Below the pieces are notes generated by a model. That model worked only from the letters and a program-made list of their open reading frames with translations, was not told the DNA's origin and searched no databases. A stretch of DNA of 64,000 bases, taken from NCBI GenBank assembly GCA_963814355.1, contig CAWFCZ010000018.1, positions 558,001 through 622,000 of the forward strand, read 5' to 3'. A program made the translations under genes and the position numbers. Positions 6,769-16,623 of the stretch are shown one piece after another. The stretch's first letter is position 1. Every line of letters begins with the position of its first letter. The stretch comes from JADGOV01 sp963814355. Its GTDB lineage: Bacteria > Actinomycetota > Actinomycetes > JADGOV01.

Positions 6769-8070
6769 TCAGCCCGGCTCGGCCGGCTGCCACGAGCTCA
6801 GGTACGCCCGCTGGGCCGGCGTCTGCTCGTCGATCCGCACGCCGAGGGCGGCCAACTCCAGCGCGGCCACCTCGGCGTCCAGGCCGGCCGGGACGTCGTA
6901 CACCCCGGGCGCGAGGGTGCCCGCCGAGCCGAGGAGCCATTCGGCGCTGAGCGCCTGGACGGCGAAGGCAAGGTCCATGACGGCCGCCGGGTGACCCTCC
7001 GCAGCGGCCAGGTTGACCAGCCGGCCTTCGGCGAGCAGCCGCAGCCGGCGGCCGTCGGCGAGGACGTACTCATCGGTGTGCGGGCGGACCCGCGCCGGCG
7101 AGCCCACCCCCAGCTCACGCAGCGCCGGACAGTCGATCTCCACGTCGAAGTGCCCGGCGTTGGCCAGGACCGCGCCGTCCTTCATGGCCGTGAAGTGCTC
7201 GGCGCGCAGCACCTGACGGCTGCCGGTGGCGGTGAGGAAGACCTCGCCGATACCGGCGGCGGCCGCCATCGGCAGCACCCGGTACCCCTCCAGCGCGGCC
7301 TCCAGCGCCCGGGTGGGGTCGATCTCGGTGACCACGACCGCCGCGCCCATGCCGCGGGCCCGGGCGGCGATCCCCCGGCCACACGGCCCGAACCCGGCGA
7401 CCACGACAGTACGACCGGCGAGCAGCAGGTTCGTGGCCCGCAGCAGCGCGTCGATGGTGGACTGACCGGTGCCGAACCGGTTGTCCACCATCCGGATCGT
7501 GGCGCTGTCGTGGGCCGCGACCATCGGGAAGCTCAGCCCGCCGTCCCGGGCCAACTGGCGCAGTCGCAGCACGCCGCTGGCCGTCTCCTCACACCCGCCG
7601 ATCACGCCGGCGGACAACTCCGGCGTACTGCTGTGCAGCGCGTTGACCAGGTCGCAGCCGTCGTCGAAGATCAGCTGCGGGCCGTCGAGCACCGCTTGGA
7701 CGATGTGCCGGGCGTAGGTCTCCGGGTCCGCGCCGTGCCGGGCGAAGACCTCGACCCCGTCGCGCGCCGCCAGCGCGGCCGCGATGTCGTCGGCGGTGGC
7801 CAGCGGGTTCGCCGCGGCCAGCCGGATCCGCGCGCCGCCGCCGCGCAGCACCCGCAGGAAGGTACCGGTCTCGGGGGTGACGTGCAGGCAGGCGGCGACC
7901 CGCAGCCCGTCCAGCGGCCGCTCCGCGGCGAACCGGGCGCCGATGCCGCGCAGCACCGGCATGTTCCCGGCGGTCCACTCCAGCCTGCCTCGGCCTTGCT
8001 CGGCGAGGCCGGGGTCGGCGATGTCGCACTCCACCGCGGCCCCGTGAGACCGGCCGGTCCCGGCGCGCAC
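6769..8070 (-). CDS. Second adenosylhomocysteinase-like protein (short, archaeal-type)
   Basis: A 433-residue relative of S-adenosylhomocysteine hydrolase, starting with GTG five bases after ahcY stops. The NAD-binding glycine loop is present (VVVAGFGPCGRGIAARARG), with the substrate-region motif DNRFGTGQST and NAGHFDVEID. It lacks the roughly 40-residue insertion and the Lys/Tyr C-terminal tail of bacterial AhcY, as do archaeal and Thermotoga-type enzymes. It may hydrolyse SAH or a related thioether or nucleoside such as S-inosylhomocysteine; the sequence cannot decide. Tandem retention with ahcY suggests a linked role in the methyl cycle. Confidence 0.75.
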   Translation of the reverse strand: MRAGTGRSHGAAVECDIADPGLAEQGRGRLEWTAGNMPVLRGIGARFAAERPLDGLRVAACLHVTPETGTFLRVLRGGGARIRLAAANPLATADDIAAALAARDGVEVFARHGADPETYARHIVQAVLDGPQLIFDDGCDLVNALHSSTPELSAGVIGGCEETASGVLRLRQLARDGGLSFPMVAAHDSATIRMVDNRFGTGQSTIDALLRATNLLLAGRTVVVAGFGPCGRGIAARARGMGAAVVVTEIDPTRALEAALEGYRVLPMAAAAGIGEVFLTATGSRQVLRAEHFTAMKDGAVLANAGHFDVEIDCPALRELGVGSPARVRPHTDEYVLADGRRLRLLAEGRLVNLAAAEGHPAAVMDLAFAVQALSAEWLLGSAGTLAPGVYDVPAGLDAEVAALELAALGVRIDEQTPAQRAYLSSWQPAEPG

Positions 8071-8075
8071 CGGGG

Positions 8076-9535
<1,460 letters not shown>

Positions 9536-9539
<4 letters not shown>

Positions 9540-9958
9540 GCGGTCTCCTGAAGTCGGGGGTCCGGGGCTGTGGTCGGTGTGGCGTGCGGGGCCTGGCTGA
9601 TAGGTGCGGATCCGGCGGCCAGCAGACGTTCGTGCTTGTCCTGCTCCCACCGCAACCAGTCCGCCGGGTCGATGTCCGCCGGGCGTCGGGGTCGGGTGGC
9701 CAGCCAGCCGTTCACCGCGGCCGCCAGCTCGGCGTCGGCCCGCAACCGGGCGGCGAACCCGACGTCGGACAGGCCGAGTTCGTACCGCTCGAGCAGGTTG
9801 CGCAGGGTACGCAGCCGCTGCAGTTGAGCGGCCCCGTAGAGCCGGTACCCGGCGGCCGAGCGCTCCGGCTCGACCAAGCCAAGCTGCTCGACGTAGCGGA
9901 GCATCCGAGCCGACCAGCCGGTGACCGCGGCGGCCTGCTGGATCGGGAGCAGGTCCAT
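9536..9958 (-). CDS. MerR-family regulator, first gene of the ahcY operon
   Basis: A 140-residue MerR-type regulator. Residues 1-70 form the winged helix (PIQQAAAVTGWSARMLRYVE, QLGLVEPERSAAGYRLYG, then LQRLRTLRNLLERYELGL), followed by a short helical region and a Thr/Pro tail. No Cys or obvious metal or drug site is seen. The ATGA overlap with ahcY makes the two genes a translational unit, so it may control SAH hydrolase expression. A dyad lies 8 bp upstream of its start. The effector is unknown. Confidence 0.82.
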
Positions 9959-9966
9959 TGCGGCTT

Positions 9967-9990
9967 ACCTTACCACGAGCCTGTCAAGGT
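9967..9990. promoter_or_regulatory. Candidate MerR operator upstream of merR-ahcY
   Basis: ACCTT and AAGGT arms (9967-9971 and 9986-9990) flank 14 bp just upstream of the MerR start, with a TTGACA-like hexamer on the minus strand inside the element. MerR proteins typically bind a dyad between -35 and -10. The arms are short, so this is only a candidate. Confidence 0.3.
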
Positions 9991-10043
9991 CTTCGTCCGC
10001 GGAACTCGGTTGAGCACCCACTTCCATTGGGATCAGCGTCCCG

Positions 10044-10074
10044 TTGTCACCAATCTTCCTACTCGAAGTAGGAT
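10044..10074 (+). promoter_or_regulatory. Promoter with embedded operator of the VapBC operon
   Basis: TTGTCA (10044-10049) and TAGGAT (10069-10074) are separated by 19 bp. The -10 box ends six bases before the antitoxin ATG at 10081, so the mRNA would be leaderless. A perfect inverted repeat TCCTACT-CGA-AGTAGGA (10057-10073) overlaps the -10 box, a natural site for repression by the RHH antitoxin. Confidence 0.55.
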
Positions 10075-10080
10075 CGCGGC

Positions 10081-10329
10081 ATGACGGTAGCCAAGGTGTC
10101 CATGAGCTTGGACGCAGAAGTGCTGGCGCAGGCTCGCGAAAGAGTCGGCGGGCGCGGCGTGTCCGCCTATGTAAACGAAGCGGTCCGGCGACAGCTGCGC
10201 CGTGATGCCCTCGCGGATCTGCTGGCGGAGATGCGAACGGTCAACGGTCCGGTGGCTGACGAGCGGATGGAGGAGGTTCGCCGACTATGGCTAGGCGCGC
10301 GCGAGGAGGCCACGGCCCGACGGGCCTGA
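10081..10329 (+). CDS. Ribbon-helix-helix antitoxin (VapB-like)
   Basis: An 82-residue antitoxin. The N-terminus has the beta strand and first helix of an RHH DNA-binding fold (AKVSMSLDAEVLAQARERVG), then VSAYVNEAVRRQLRRDAL. The C-terminal third is charged and should wrap the toxin. No Shine-Dalgarno is seen; the -10 box lies immediately upstream, consistent with leaderless translation. The gene overlaps the PIN toxin by 43 bp. Both partners look intact. Confidence 0.82.
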   Translation: MTVAKVSMSLDAEVLAQARERVGGRGVSAYVNEAVRRQLRRDALADLLAEMRTVNGPVADERMEEVRRLWLGAREEATARRA

Positions 10330-10730
10330 CCGATCTGCTCGTCCTCGATGCGGACGGCGTGGCGAAGGCCGCCGCCAACGATCCGGCGGTCCAGGCGTGG
10401 CTCGAGCGAGCGAGGGAGCTGGATGCCGATGTGGTGGTCTCGGCTGTGACCCTGGCCGAGGTCGTACGGGGCGTGGCCAGGGATGCCGCGCACAACCGCG
10501 TGGTCAAGGCGGCGGACATCTGGCCAACGGACGAACCACTGGCACGGCGGGCCGGTCACCTCCTCGGGCGGGCTGCCTCTGACGCCTCGATCGACGCGCT
10601 GGTCGCAGCGACCGCGCTCGCCGCGCGCGACCGGAACAGCGCGGCGCGCTGCATCGTGCTCACCAGCGACCCTGAGGACCTTCGGACTCTTCTCTCGGAC
10701 CAGCCCGACGTTCGCGTAGTTCCCGTATAG
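10287..10730 (+). CDS. PIN-domain toxin (VapC-like ribonuclease)
   Basis: A 147-residue PIN-domain ribonuclease. The acidic active-site positions are visible: Asp in LLVLDADGVAK, Glu in VTLAEVVRGVAR, Asp in SDASIDALVAATAL and Asp in VLTSDPEDLRTLL. ATG 10287 has GAGGAGG upstream inside the antitoxin gene. The first 15 residues are an unconserved extension, so a later start is possible. It pairs with the upstream RHH antitoxin and would cleave tRNA or another RNA when freed. This is one of three apparently intact toxin-antitoxin pairs in the window. Confidence 0.83.
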   Translation: MARRARGGHGPTGLTDLLVLDADGVAKAAANDPAVQAWLERARELDADVVVSAVTLAEVVRGVARDAAHNRVVKAADIWPTDEPLARRAGHLLGRAASDASIDALVAATALAARDRNSAARCIVLTSDPEDLRTLLSDQPDVRVVPV

Positions 10731-10861
10731 CAAGCCCAGTCGAGGAGCCGGACTCGATGGTGCCCTGGCTGACCTGGTCCGGCGCCAGGCATCCCCAGCC
10801 GCGAACTCGACACCGGTTCCCAGCGTCGGTGCCGGCACGCCGGAGGTGGCAGGCTGCCGCC

Positions 10862-11224
10862 ATGGGATTGTTCACCGTGGCGCAGGCCCGGGCCGAGTTG
10901 ACCCGGCTGCAGCCGGTGCTCGCCGAGGTGGTGGCGCTGCGGGCCGACGCGGCGGAACTGGCGGCCTCGCTGACCGCCGGTGGCACGCCGACCGCCCTCG
11001 GTGGCCTTCCGGAGTTCAAGGCGGCCCAGGCCCGGCTCGATGAGCTGCTCAGCGAAGTCCAGGCCACCGGCGTGGAACTCAAGGGGGTGGCCCCGCTGCT
11101 GCTCGACTTCCCGGCCGAGTTCGACGGCGTACTGGTGCTGCTGTGCTGGTTGGAGGGCGATGCGGCGCTGGGCTGGTACCACCGCAGAGACCTCGGGTTC
11201 GCCGGCCGCCGCCGACTGCCGTGA
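10862..11224 (+). CDS. DUF2203-family protein
   Basis: A 120-residue protein of the DUF2203 family. It opens with MGLFTVAQARAELTRLQPVL, has long amphipathic helices through residue 85, then the conserved end VLLCWLEGDAALGWYHRRDL. The ATG at 10862 is chosen because family homology begins there, although the frame is open upstream. It converges on the acetyltransferase gene. Function is unknown; members are small cytosolic helical proteins. Confidence 0.75.
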   Translation: MGLFTVAQARAELTRLQPVLAEVVALRADAAELAASLTAGGTPTALGGLPEFKAAQARLDELLSEVQATGVELKGVAPLLLDFPAEFDGVLVLLCWLEGDAALGWYHRRDLGFAGRRRLP

Positions 11225-11237
11225 TCGGCCGGGTGGT

Positions 11238-11753
11238 TCACAGCCGCCGGTACATGATGTGCAGCCCGACGTAGCCCCGCCGCGGGTGCCGGAAACCCTC
11301 CGGCACGGTGGCCAGCACGACGAAGCCGAGGGCACGCCACAGCGCCACCGCGGCGGTGTTCGACTCGGCCACCGCGTTGAAGACCATGGCGCGGTAGCCG
11401 TCCGCCCTGGCCTGGGCTATGACGTGCTCCCCCAGCGCCCGGCCGATGCCCGAACCGGCCCGCTCCGGATCGACCATGAACCCGGCGTTGGCCACGTGGC
11501 CGGCCGGTCCGGCGGGCGGCTGGTTGGGGTGGGTCTCCGCGCTGCCCACCACGGTGCCCTCGGCGTCGAGGGCCACCACGGTGCGCCCCGGTGGCGGCGG
11601 GAACCACATCTGCCGGGCCCGCTCGGGCGGGGTAGCGGGGCCCCAGGAGAACGTCTCGGCGGCGGCGATGATGCGGCGCAGGAAGGGCCAGATCGCCGGC
11701 CAGTCGGCGGCCGTGGCGTCCCGGATGTCCCAGCGCCGGCTCAGCTGTTCCAC
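11238..11753 (-). CDS. GNAT-family N-acetyltransferase
   Basis: A 171-residue GNAT enzyme that would transfer an acyl group from acyl-CoA to an amine. Motif A is visible in VANAGFMVDPERAGSGIGRA followed by LGEHVIAQARADGYRAM. The end ESNTAAVALWRALGFV is the usual motif B. It overlaps the histidine-phosphatase gene by 13 bp and is the last gene of the long minus-strand operon. The acceptor is unknown. Confidence 0.85.
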   Translation of the reverse strand: MEQLSRRWDIRDATAADWPAIWPFLRRIIAAAETFSWGPATPPERARQMWFPPPPGRTVVALDAEGTVVGSAETHPNQPPAGPAGHVANAGFMVDPERAGSGIGRALGEHVIAQARADGYRAMVFNAVAESNTAAVALWRALGFVVLATVPEGFRHPRRGYVGLHIMYRRL

Positions 11754-12370
11754 CGCAGAATCACCCGGGTCTCCCGTTCCCAGCCGAGCACCGAGACGGT
11801 CGCCGTGTCCAGGCGGTAGCGCTTGCCCTCCTCCGGCGCCTGCTCCAGCCAGCGTGCGGTCAGCACGCGGAGCAGGTGGCCGTGAGCGAAGAGCAGCGCG
11901 CGATCCGCGCCACTGGTCCGGACCCGTTCGATCACCCGGTCGACGCGCCCCGCCACCTCGCCGGCGAGCTCACCCCCCGGGGCGCCCGCACTCCATACGC
12001 TCCACGCCGGCACCGTCTCGCGGATCTCCTCGGTGGTGATGCCCTCGTACTCGCCGTAGTCCCACTCCACCGCGTCGTCGGTCACCTCCGCGCCGGCGAA
12101 CCCGGCCAGCACGGCGGTGTCCCGAGCCCGGCGCAGCGGGGAGGTGAGCACCAGCCCGAAGCTCACCTCGGCCAGCCGGGGGGCCAGTTGCCGGGCGGCC
12201 TCCTCCCCGGCGGGCAGCAGCGCGAGGTCGGTATGACTGGTGTGCCGGTGGTCCCGGCTCCACTCCGTCTCGCCGTGGCGTACCAGCCACAATTCGGCGC
12301 CGACTCGTCCGGCTGTGCCCGAGTCGGCATCCGCACCTCCGGACCGGCCGGTCGACCCCTCCTCACTCAT
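11741..12370 (-). CDS. Histidine phosphatase (phosphoglycerate-mutase-like) family protein
   Basis: A 209-residue branch-1 histidine phosphatase. The catalytic RHG motif is in ELWLVRHGETEWSRDHRHTS, the supporting Arg in TSPLRRARDTAVL, the acid in VEWDYGEYEG, and the second His in LLFAHGHLLRVL. Residues 1-24 are an unconserved Gly/Ser-rich leader. The start overlaps the CDF stop (ATGA). The WDYGEYEGIT stretch resembles acid-phosphatase-type members. The substrate is unassigned; the place in the phosphomannomutase operon hints at a sugar phosphate. Confidence 0.83.
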   Translation of the reverse strand: MSEEGSTGRSGGADADSGTAGRVGAELWLVRHGETEWSRDHRHTSHTDLALLPAGEEAARQLAPRLAEVSFGLVLTSPLRRARDTAVLAGFAGAEVTDDAVEWDYGEYEGITTEEIRETVPAWSVWSAGAPGGELAGEVAGRVDRVIERVRTSGADRALLFAHGHLLRVLTARWLEQAPEEGKRYRLDTATVSVLGWERETRVILRWNS

Positions 12371-13428
12371 CGGGACTCACCGGGAGGTTCTTCCCCGACA
12401 ATGCCAGCGCCGGCGAGACCCGGGTGCGGCTGCCGGTCCGCCGGTGCCGACTCGGGATCCGGGCCGCCGTAGCCGGTGCGGCCGGCGGTGTGCCGGGCTC
12501 CCTCGGCGAGCTGCGGCCGGTAGAGGTCCGGCTCGATGTAGATCATCGTGGCCAGTGGTTCGGCGGCCCGGACCCGGGCCTCGGCGTCGTCGATCGCCGA
12601 CGCGACCTGGGCCATCTCCAGACCCGGGGCCAGAGCCACCTTGGCGCCGACCAGCAGATCGTCCGGACCGAGGTGCATGGTCCGCAGGTGAATGATGCCC
12701 CGGATACGTGTGCCGTCGACCAGCGCGCTACGAACCCCGGCGACCACCGATCGGCTGGCCGCCTCGCCGATCAGCAGACTTTTCATCTCGGCGGCCAGGA
12801 AGGCCGCGACCACGCCGAGCAGCACGCCGATCGCCAAGCTCCCGACGCCGTCCCACCGTGAATCGTCGGTCCCAATGCTCATCCCGACGCCGCCCAGGGC
12901 GAAACCCAAGCCCAACAGCGCCGCGCTGTCCTCCAGCAGCACCACTGGCAGCTCCGGCGCCTTGGACGTCCGAAGAAAGGCGAACCAGCCGAGATTGCCG
13001 CGCACCTTGCCGGCCTCGAAATAGGCGGTCCGGAACGAGTAGCCCTCCAGCGCGATCGCTACCACCAACACTCCGATGGCGATGATCGGGCTCTCCAGCT
13101 CGTGTGGGTGCCGGATCTTTTCGTACCCCTCGAACAGGGCGAACAGCGACCCGAGACTGAACAGCACCAGCGCGACCACAAAGGCGTAGAAGTACCTGTC
13201 CCGGCTGTAGCCGAACGGATGCTCCTCATCCGGCGGTCGCTTCGCTCGGGACCGGCCGAGCAGCAGCAGCCCCTGGTTGCCGGTGTCCGCGACCGAGTGC
13301 ACCGACTCGGCCAGCATGGAGGAGGACCCGGTAACCAGGAAGGCGACGAACTTGCTGATCGCGATACCCAGGTTGGCGCTCAGCGCGGCGACGATCGCCT
13401 TGTTGCCGCCCTCCTCCCCGGCGCTCAC
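12367..13428 (-). CDS. Cation diffusion facilitator (CDF) transporter
   Basis: A 353-residue CDF-family metal efflux protein with about six membrane helices in the first 230 residues. The metal-site helix is NLGIAISKFVAFLVTGSSSM followed by LAESVHSVADTGNQ. The second metal helix carries LEDSAALLGLG. Residues 255-310 form the cytoplasmic ferredoxin-like domain. It resembles the SLC30A9-like subgroup (HPFGYSRDRYFYAFVVAL). GTG 13428 overlaps the SIS gene's stop. The C-terminal 45 residues are disordered. Zinc or iron export is likely but not provable here. Confidence 0.85.
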   Translation of the reverse strand: MSAGEEGGNKAIVAALSANLGIAISKFVAFLVTGSSSMLAESVHSVADTGNQGLLLLGRSRAKRPPDEEHPFGYSRDRYFYAFVVALVLFSLGSLFALFEGYEKIRHPHELESPIIAIGVLVVAIALEGYSFRTAYFEAGKVRGNLGWFAFLRTSKAPELPVVLLEDSAALLGLGFALGGVGMSIGTDDSRWDGVGSLAIGVLLGVVAAFLAAEMKSLLIGEAASRSVVAGVRSALVDGTRIRGIIHLRTMHLGPDDLLVGAKVALAPGLEMAQVASAIDDAEARVRAAEPLATMIYIEPDLYRPQLAEGARHTAGRTGYGGPDPESAPADRQPHPGLAGAGIVGEEPPGESR

Positions 13429-14576
13429 CGGAACCCGCGTCCGGCTCGGGCGGCCGGCAGCGCCCCGAGGCCGATGGTCCGGGAGGGATCCACCCCGGTC
13501 AGCAGTCCGAGATAGACGCTGGCGAAGTCGATCAGACCGATCAGCGAGGCGAGTCGTTCGTACCGGGACGTACCTTCGGCCCACAGCTCCGTCAGTCGCA
13601 GCCCGCGCTGTTCCGCAACGTCCCGGGCCGCCTCCACCTGGTCGCCGACCCGGGGATCAGCGTCCGGTTCGCGCAGCAGAATCAGATGCAGCCGGGTCGG
13701 CCCGGCAACCTCACCACGATGTGGATCGGCGAACAAGTCCTCCGGCGCGCCGGCCCAGGGCCCGTCGAAGGTGCCGATCTGGTTGTGCGCCGCATCCGGC
13801 AGCGCGCCGGCGAGCGCCGGGGCGCCGGCGTGCAGCGCCCATGAACTGACGAGCCGGTCGGCAGCAACGGCGGTTGACGGCGATGTGCCCCAGGCCATCG
13901 GCAGGGCTACGGACGACCGCAGCGCCAGCTCCTTGGCCGGGTTGAGGAACGACTCGCTGGCGGGCTGGCAGCTCAGCGCGACCCCGGAAAGCCGCTGCGC
14001 GGTGGCCTCGAAGGCCTGCTCCCCGGCATCGAGCAGTCCCAGCGCACCGCCGAGGGCGACCAGCGGGGTGGCCATCGCGAAGAAAGCCGCAGAGGAGGGG
14101 TGCGCGGCGTTGACCGGTACAAACACCCCGCGTGATCGCTCGGTCAGCTCGTGCAGCGGCGAGTCGGCCGCTCCGATACCCACCACCTCCGCGCCGCGGC
14201 GGACCGCTTCGTCGGTCACCGCCAACGGCTCCGCGGTGGCGCCGGAGCGGGACAGCGCCACGACCAGGTCGGCGGCGCCCACCCAGGCGGGCAGAGCGAA
14301 GCCGGACACGAAAACGACGGGCATCAGGCATTGGGATCCGGCCAGTGCCGCCAGGACTTTGCCGGCGATCGCCGAGCTCCCCACCCCGGTCACCACGACG
14401 GCCCGCGGTCGACTCTGGGAGCCCAGTCGGTCGACGCCCGCCTCGGCGGCGGCCGTGGCGGCGGAACGGACCTGGGCCGCCGAGGTGGCCACCGCCCGCA
14501 GCATCCCACCGGAATCGGCCACCGCGAGCGCGGCGGCGTCATCGAGCCGCTCGGCGTCCATCGACACCGCCCCCAT
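13425..14576 (-). CDS. SIS-domain phosphosugar isomerase-like protein
   Basis: A protein of about 383 residues with two SIS subdomains, related to bifunctional phosphoglucose/phosphomannose isomerases. The first carries AVVVTGVGSSAIAGKVLAAL and ADLVVALSRSGATAEPLAVT; the second carries AAHNQIGTFDGPWAG. It lies between Trm112 and the CDF gene, downstream of phosphomannomutase, so fructose-6-P/mannose-6-P interconversion would fit. Start choice is open between ATG 14576, GTG 14567 and ATG 14561. The GTGA overlap with the CDF gene implies coupling. Confidence 0.75.
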   Translation of the reverse strand: MGAVSMDAERLDDAAALAVADSGGMLRAVATSAAQVRSAATAAAEAGVDRLGSQSRPRAVVVTGVGSSAIAGKVLAALAGSQCLMPVVFVSGFALPAWVGAADLVVALSRSGATAEPLAVTDEAVRRGAEVVGIGAADSPLHELTERSRGVFVPVNAAHPSSAAFFAMATPLVALGGALGLLDAGEQAFEATAQRLSGVALSCQPASESFLNPAKELALRSSVALPMAWGTSPSTAVAADRLVSSWALHAGAPALAGALPDAAHNQIGTFDGPWAGAPEDLFADPHRGEVAGPTRLHLILLREPDADPRVGDQVEAARDVAEQRGLRLTELWAEGTSRYERLASLIGLIDFASVYLGLLTGVDPSRTIGLGALPAARAGRGFR

Positions 14577-14579
14577 CAA

Positions 14580-14777
14580 TCAGCTCTGCGGGTGGGCACT
14601 CGACGGCCTCTCCGGCCGGCGGGCCTCGTCGATGAGCAGCACCGGGATGTCGTCGCGAACGGGATAGGCCAGCCCGCAGCCGGTGCACACCAGCTCGCTG
14701 GCCGCCTCGTCCACCCGCAGCGGCGCGCGGCAGTCCGGGCAGGCCAGGATTTCCAGCAGCGAGGGGTCGAGGTTCAT
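14580..14777 (-). CDS. Trm112-family protein
   Basis: A 65-residue Trm112 protein with the zinc-ribbon Cys pairs CPDC (residues 13-16) and CTGC (31-34), and the family end LAYPVRDDIPVLLIDEAR. Trm112 proteins activate methyltransferases in eukaryotes and archaea. In actinobacteria the gene sits by habit next to phosphomannomutase and its partner is unclear. ATG 14777 overlaps the manB stop (ATGA). The protein is complete. Confidence 0.88.
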   Translation of the reverse strand: MNLDPSLLEILACPDCRAPLRVDEAASELVCTGCGLAYPVRDDIPVLLIDEARRPERPSSAHPQS

Positions 14778-16132
14778 GCCGCCGCCTCGCCCCGCACCAC
14801 TGCGAGCACCTCGTCGCGGATCGAGGTCATCGTCGCCTCGTCGACCGCCTCGGCATTGAGCCGCAGCAGCGGTTCGGTGTTGGAGGGCCGGAGGTTGAAC
14901 CACCACTTCTGGGTGGTGACGGTGAGCCCGTCCAGGTGATCGAGCACAGCGCCCTCCCGGCCGCCGAAGGCGTCTTGGACCGCGGCCGTCCGGGCCGCCT
15001 GGTCATCCACGGTAGAGTTGATCTCGCCGGAGGCGACGTAGCGCGAGTACTGGGCAAGCAACTCGGACAGCGGACCATCCTGCTCGCCGAGCGCGGCCAG
15101 GGTGTGCAGGGCCGCGAGCATGCCGGAGTCGGCCCGCCAGAAGTCGCGAAAGTAGAAATGGCCGGAATGCTCGCCGCCGAAGACCGCTCCGGTCTCGGCC
15201 ATCCGTGCCTTGATGAAGGAATGACCGACCCGGGTCCGGACCGGCGTCCCGCCGTGCTCGCGGATGATCTCCGGGACGGCACGTGACGTGATCAGATTGT
15301 GGATGATCGTCGAGCCGGGTTGCCGGGCCAGCTCCCGGCTGGCGATCAAGGCGGTGAGGACGGAGGGTGACACCAACTCGGCGCGCTCGTCCACCACGAA
15401 ACAGCGGTCGGCGTCGCCGTCGAAGGCCAGGCCGATGTCGGCGCCGGTTTCGCGTACCTTCGCTTGCAGGTCGACCAGGTTGGCCGGCTCGATCGGGTTC
15501 GCCTCGTGGTTGGGGAAGTTGCCGTCGAGATCGAAGTACATCGGCACCACGTCCAGCGGCAACCCGTCGAAGACCTTCGGCACGGTCAGGCCGGCCATGC
15601 CGTTGCCGGCGTCGACCGCCACCTTCAGCCGCCGGATCGCGGACAGGTCGACCAGCTTGGTGAGGTAGGCGGCATAGTCGGTGAGCAGGTCCCGGAAGGA
15701 CGCCGTGCCGGGCGTTCCGTGGTAGGCCGGTGTGCCCTGCTCCGCAAGCCGGCGGATCTCGGCCAATCCGGTGTCCTGGCCGACCGGCGAGGCACCGGCC
15801 AGGCAGAGCTTGATGCCGTTGTACCGGGCCGGGTTGTGGCTCGCGGTGAACATCGCACCCGGCATGTCGAGCGATCCGGCGGCGAAGTACAACAGGTCGG
15901 TCGACCCGAGCCCGGCGGCGATCACATCGGCGCCCTGGCTGGTCGCGCCCTCGGCGAAGGCTGTTGACAGCGGCCCGGAGGACTCCCGCATGTCGTGGGC
16001 CACGACGATCCGGCCGGCGTGGGTGAACGCCACGAAGGCGGCGCCGACGGCTCGGGCGATGCCGGCGTCGAGCTCGTCGGGAACGACCCCGCGGATGTCG
16101 TACGCCTTGACGATGCGCGAGAGGTCGGTCAT
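14774..16132 (-). CDS. manB: Phosphomannomutase/phosphoglucomutase
   Basis: A 452-residue alpha-D-phosphohexomutase that interconverts hexose 6- and 1-phosphates, here most likely mannose for GDP-mannose supply. The phosphoserine loop is MFTASHNPARYNGIKLC, the Mg site is LAFDGDADRCFVVD, the sugar loop is FGGEHSGHFYFRDF, and the phosphate loop is RPSNTEPLLRLNAE. ATG 16132 starts the homology (LSRIVKAYDIRGVVP). It probably works with the nucleotidyltransferase at 34.9 kb and the glycosyltransferases farther right, though those are not in the same operon. Confidence 0.93.
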   Translation of the reverse strand: MTDLSRIVKAYDIRGVVPDELDAGIARAVGAAFVAFTHAGRIVVAHDMRESSGPLSTAFAEGATSQGADVIAAGLGSTDLLYFAAGSLDMPGAMFTASHNPARYNGIKLCLAGASPVGQDTGLAEIRRLAEQGTPAYHGTPGTASFRDLLTDYAAYLTKLVDLSAIRRLKVAVDAGNGMAGLTVPKVFDGLPLDVVPMYFDLDGNFPNHEANPIEPANLVDLQAKVRETGADIGLAFDGDADRCFVVDERAELVSPSVLTALIASRELARQPGSTIIHNLITSRAVPEIIREHGGTPVRTRVGHSFIKARMAETGAVFGGEHSGHFYFRDFWRADSGMLAALHTLAALGEQDGPLSELLAQYSRYVASGEINSTVDDQAARTAAVQDAFGGREGAVLDHLDGLTVTTQKWWFNLRPSNTEPLLRLNAEAVDEATMTSIRDEVLAVVRGEAAA

Positions 16133-16174
16133 GGCGGCGAGCCTACCCACCAGACGGGGACCCCCCGCCCGATG

Positions 16175-16516
16175 TCAACGGATCTTGCGCGTCCGGTCCA
16201 GCACCGCGTCGAAGGTCAAGTCCAAGAGCGCACCGCCGCCCCGGGCCCGCCAGAACTTGCGCTCGCAGCGGTGGCAGGAGGAAAACAACGCCCCGGTGCC
16301 GTCGGTGAGCGTCATGGCGATCTCGGTCAGCCGCTCGTTCCCGCACGCCTCGCACAGCCGGCCGGAGCGGGCGTGGGGCTGGGTCAGCGACGCCGCGGCG
16401 AACGCGGGTGCGGCATCATCGGTCGGCTCCCTCGATCGGCGCTGCAACGGTACGGGCACCCGGTGCGGCCTCCCGTCTCCGGCGTGGTAACGGCTGAGTC
16501 GGCGGTCGGCTGTCAT
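16175..16516 (-). CDS. Actinobacterial zinc-ribbon protein of unknown function
   Basis: A 113-residue protein with a basic N-terminal half and a C-terminal zinc ribbon made of CEACG and CHRCE pairs 24 residues apart, ending WRARGGGALLDLTF and a basic tail. The ATG at 16516 has GAGGAGA upstream. It sits between DUF3499 and manB, an order I recall from other actinobacterial genomes, which points to a real conserved gene. No reaction can be assigned. Confidence 0.65.
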   Translation of the reverse strand: MTADRRLSRYHAGDGRPHRVPVPLQRRSREPTDDAAPAFAAASLTQPHARSGRLCEACGNERLTEIAMTLTDGTGALFSSCHRCERKFWRARGGGALLDLTFDAVLDRTRKIR

Positions 16517-16623
16517 GGGATCTCCTCGGCGGAGGGGGATCGGCGGACGCTTCCCCATCGGCAGCCCGGCGCGGACACTTGAGCGTCCCATCGAGCCCTA
16601 CCGCCCGCGGTTCTCCCGAGTAG

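Noticed and set aside
9959..10080. SAH or SAM riboswitch upstream of ahcY
   Set aside because: Only about 120 bp are shared with a divergent leaderless gene, and none of the conserved riboswitch core sequences was seen.
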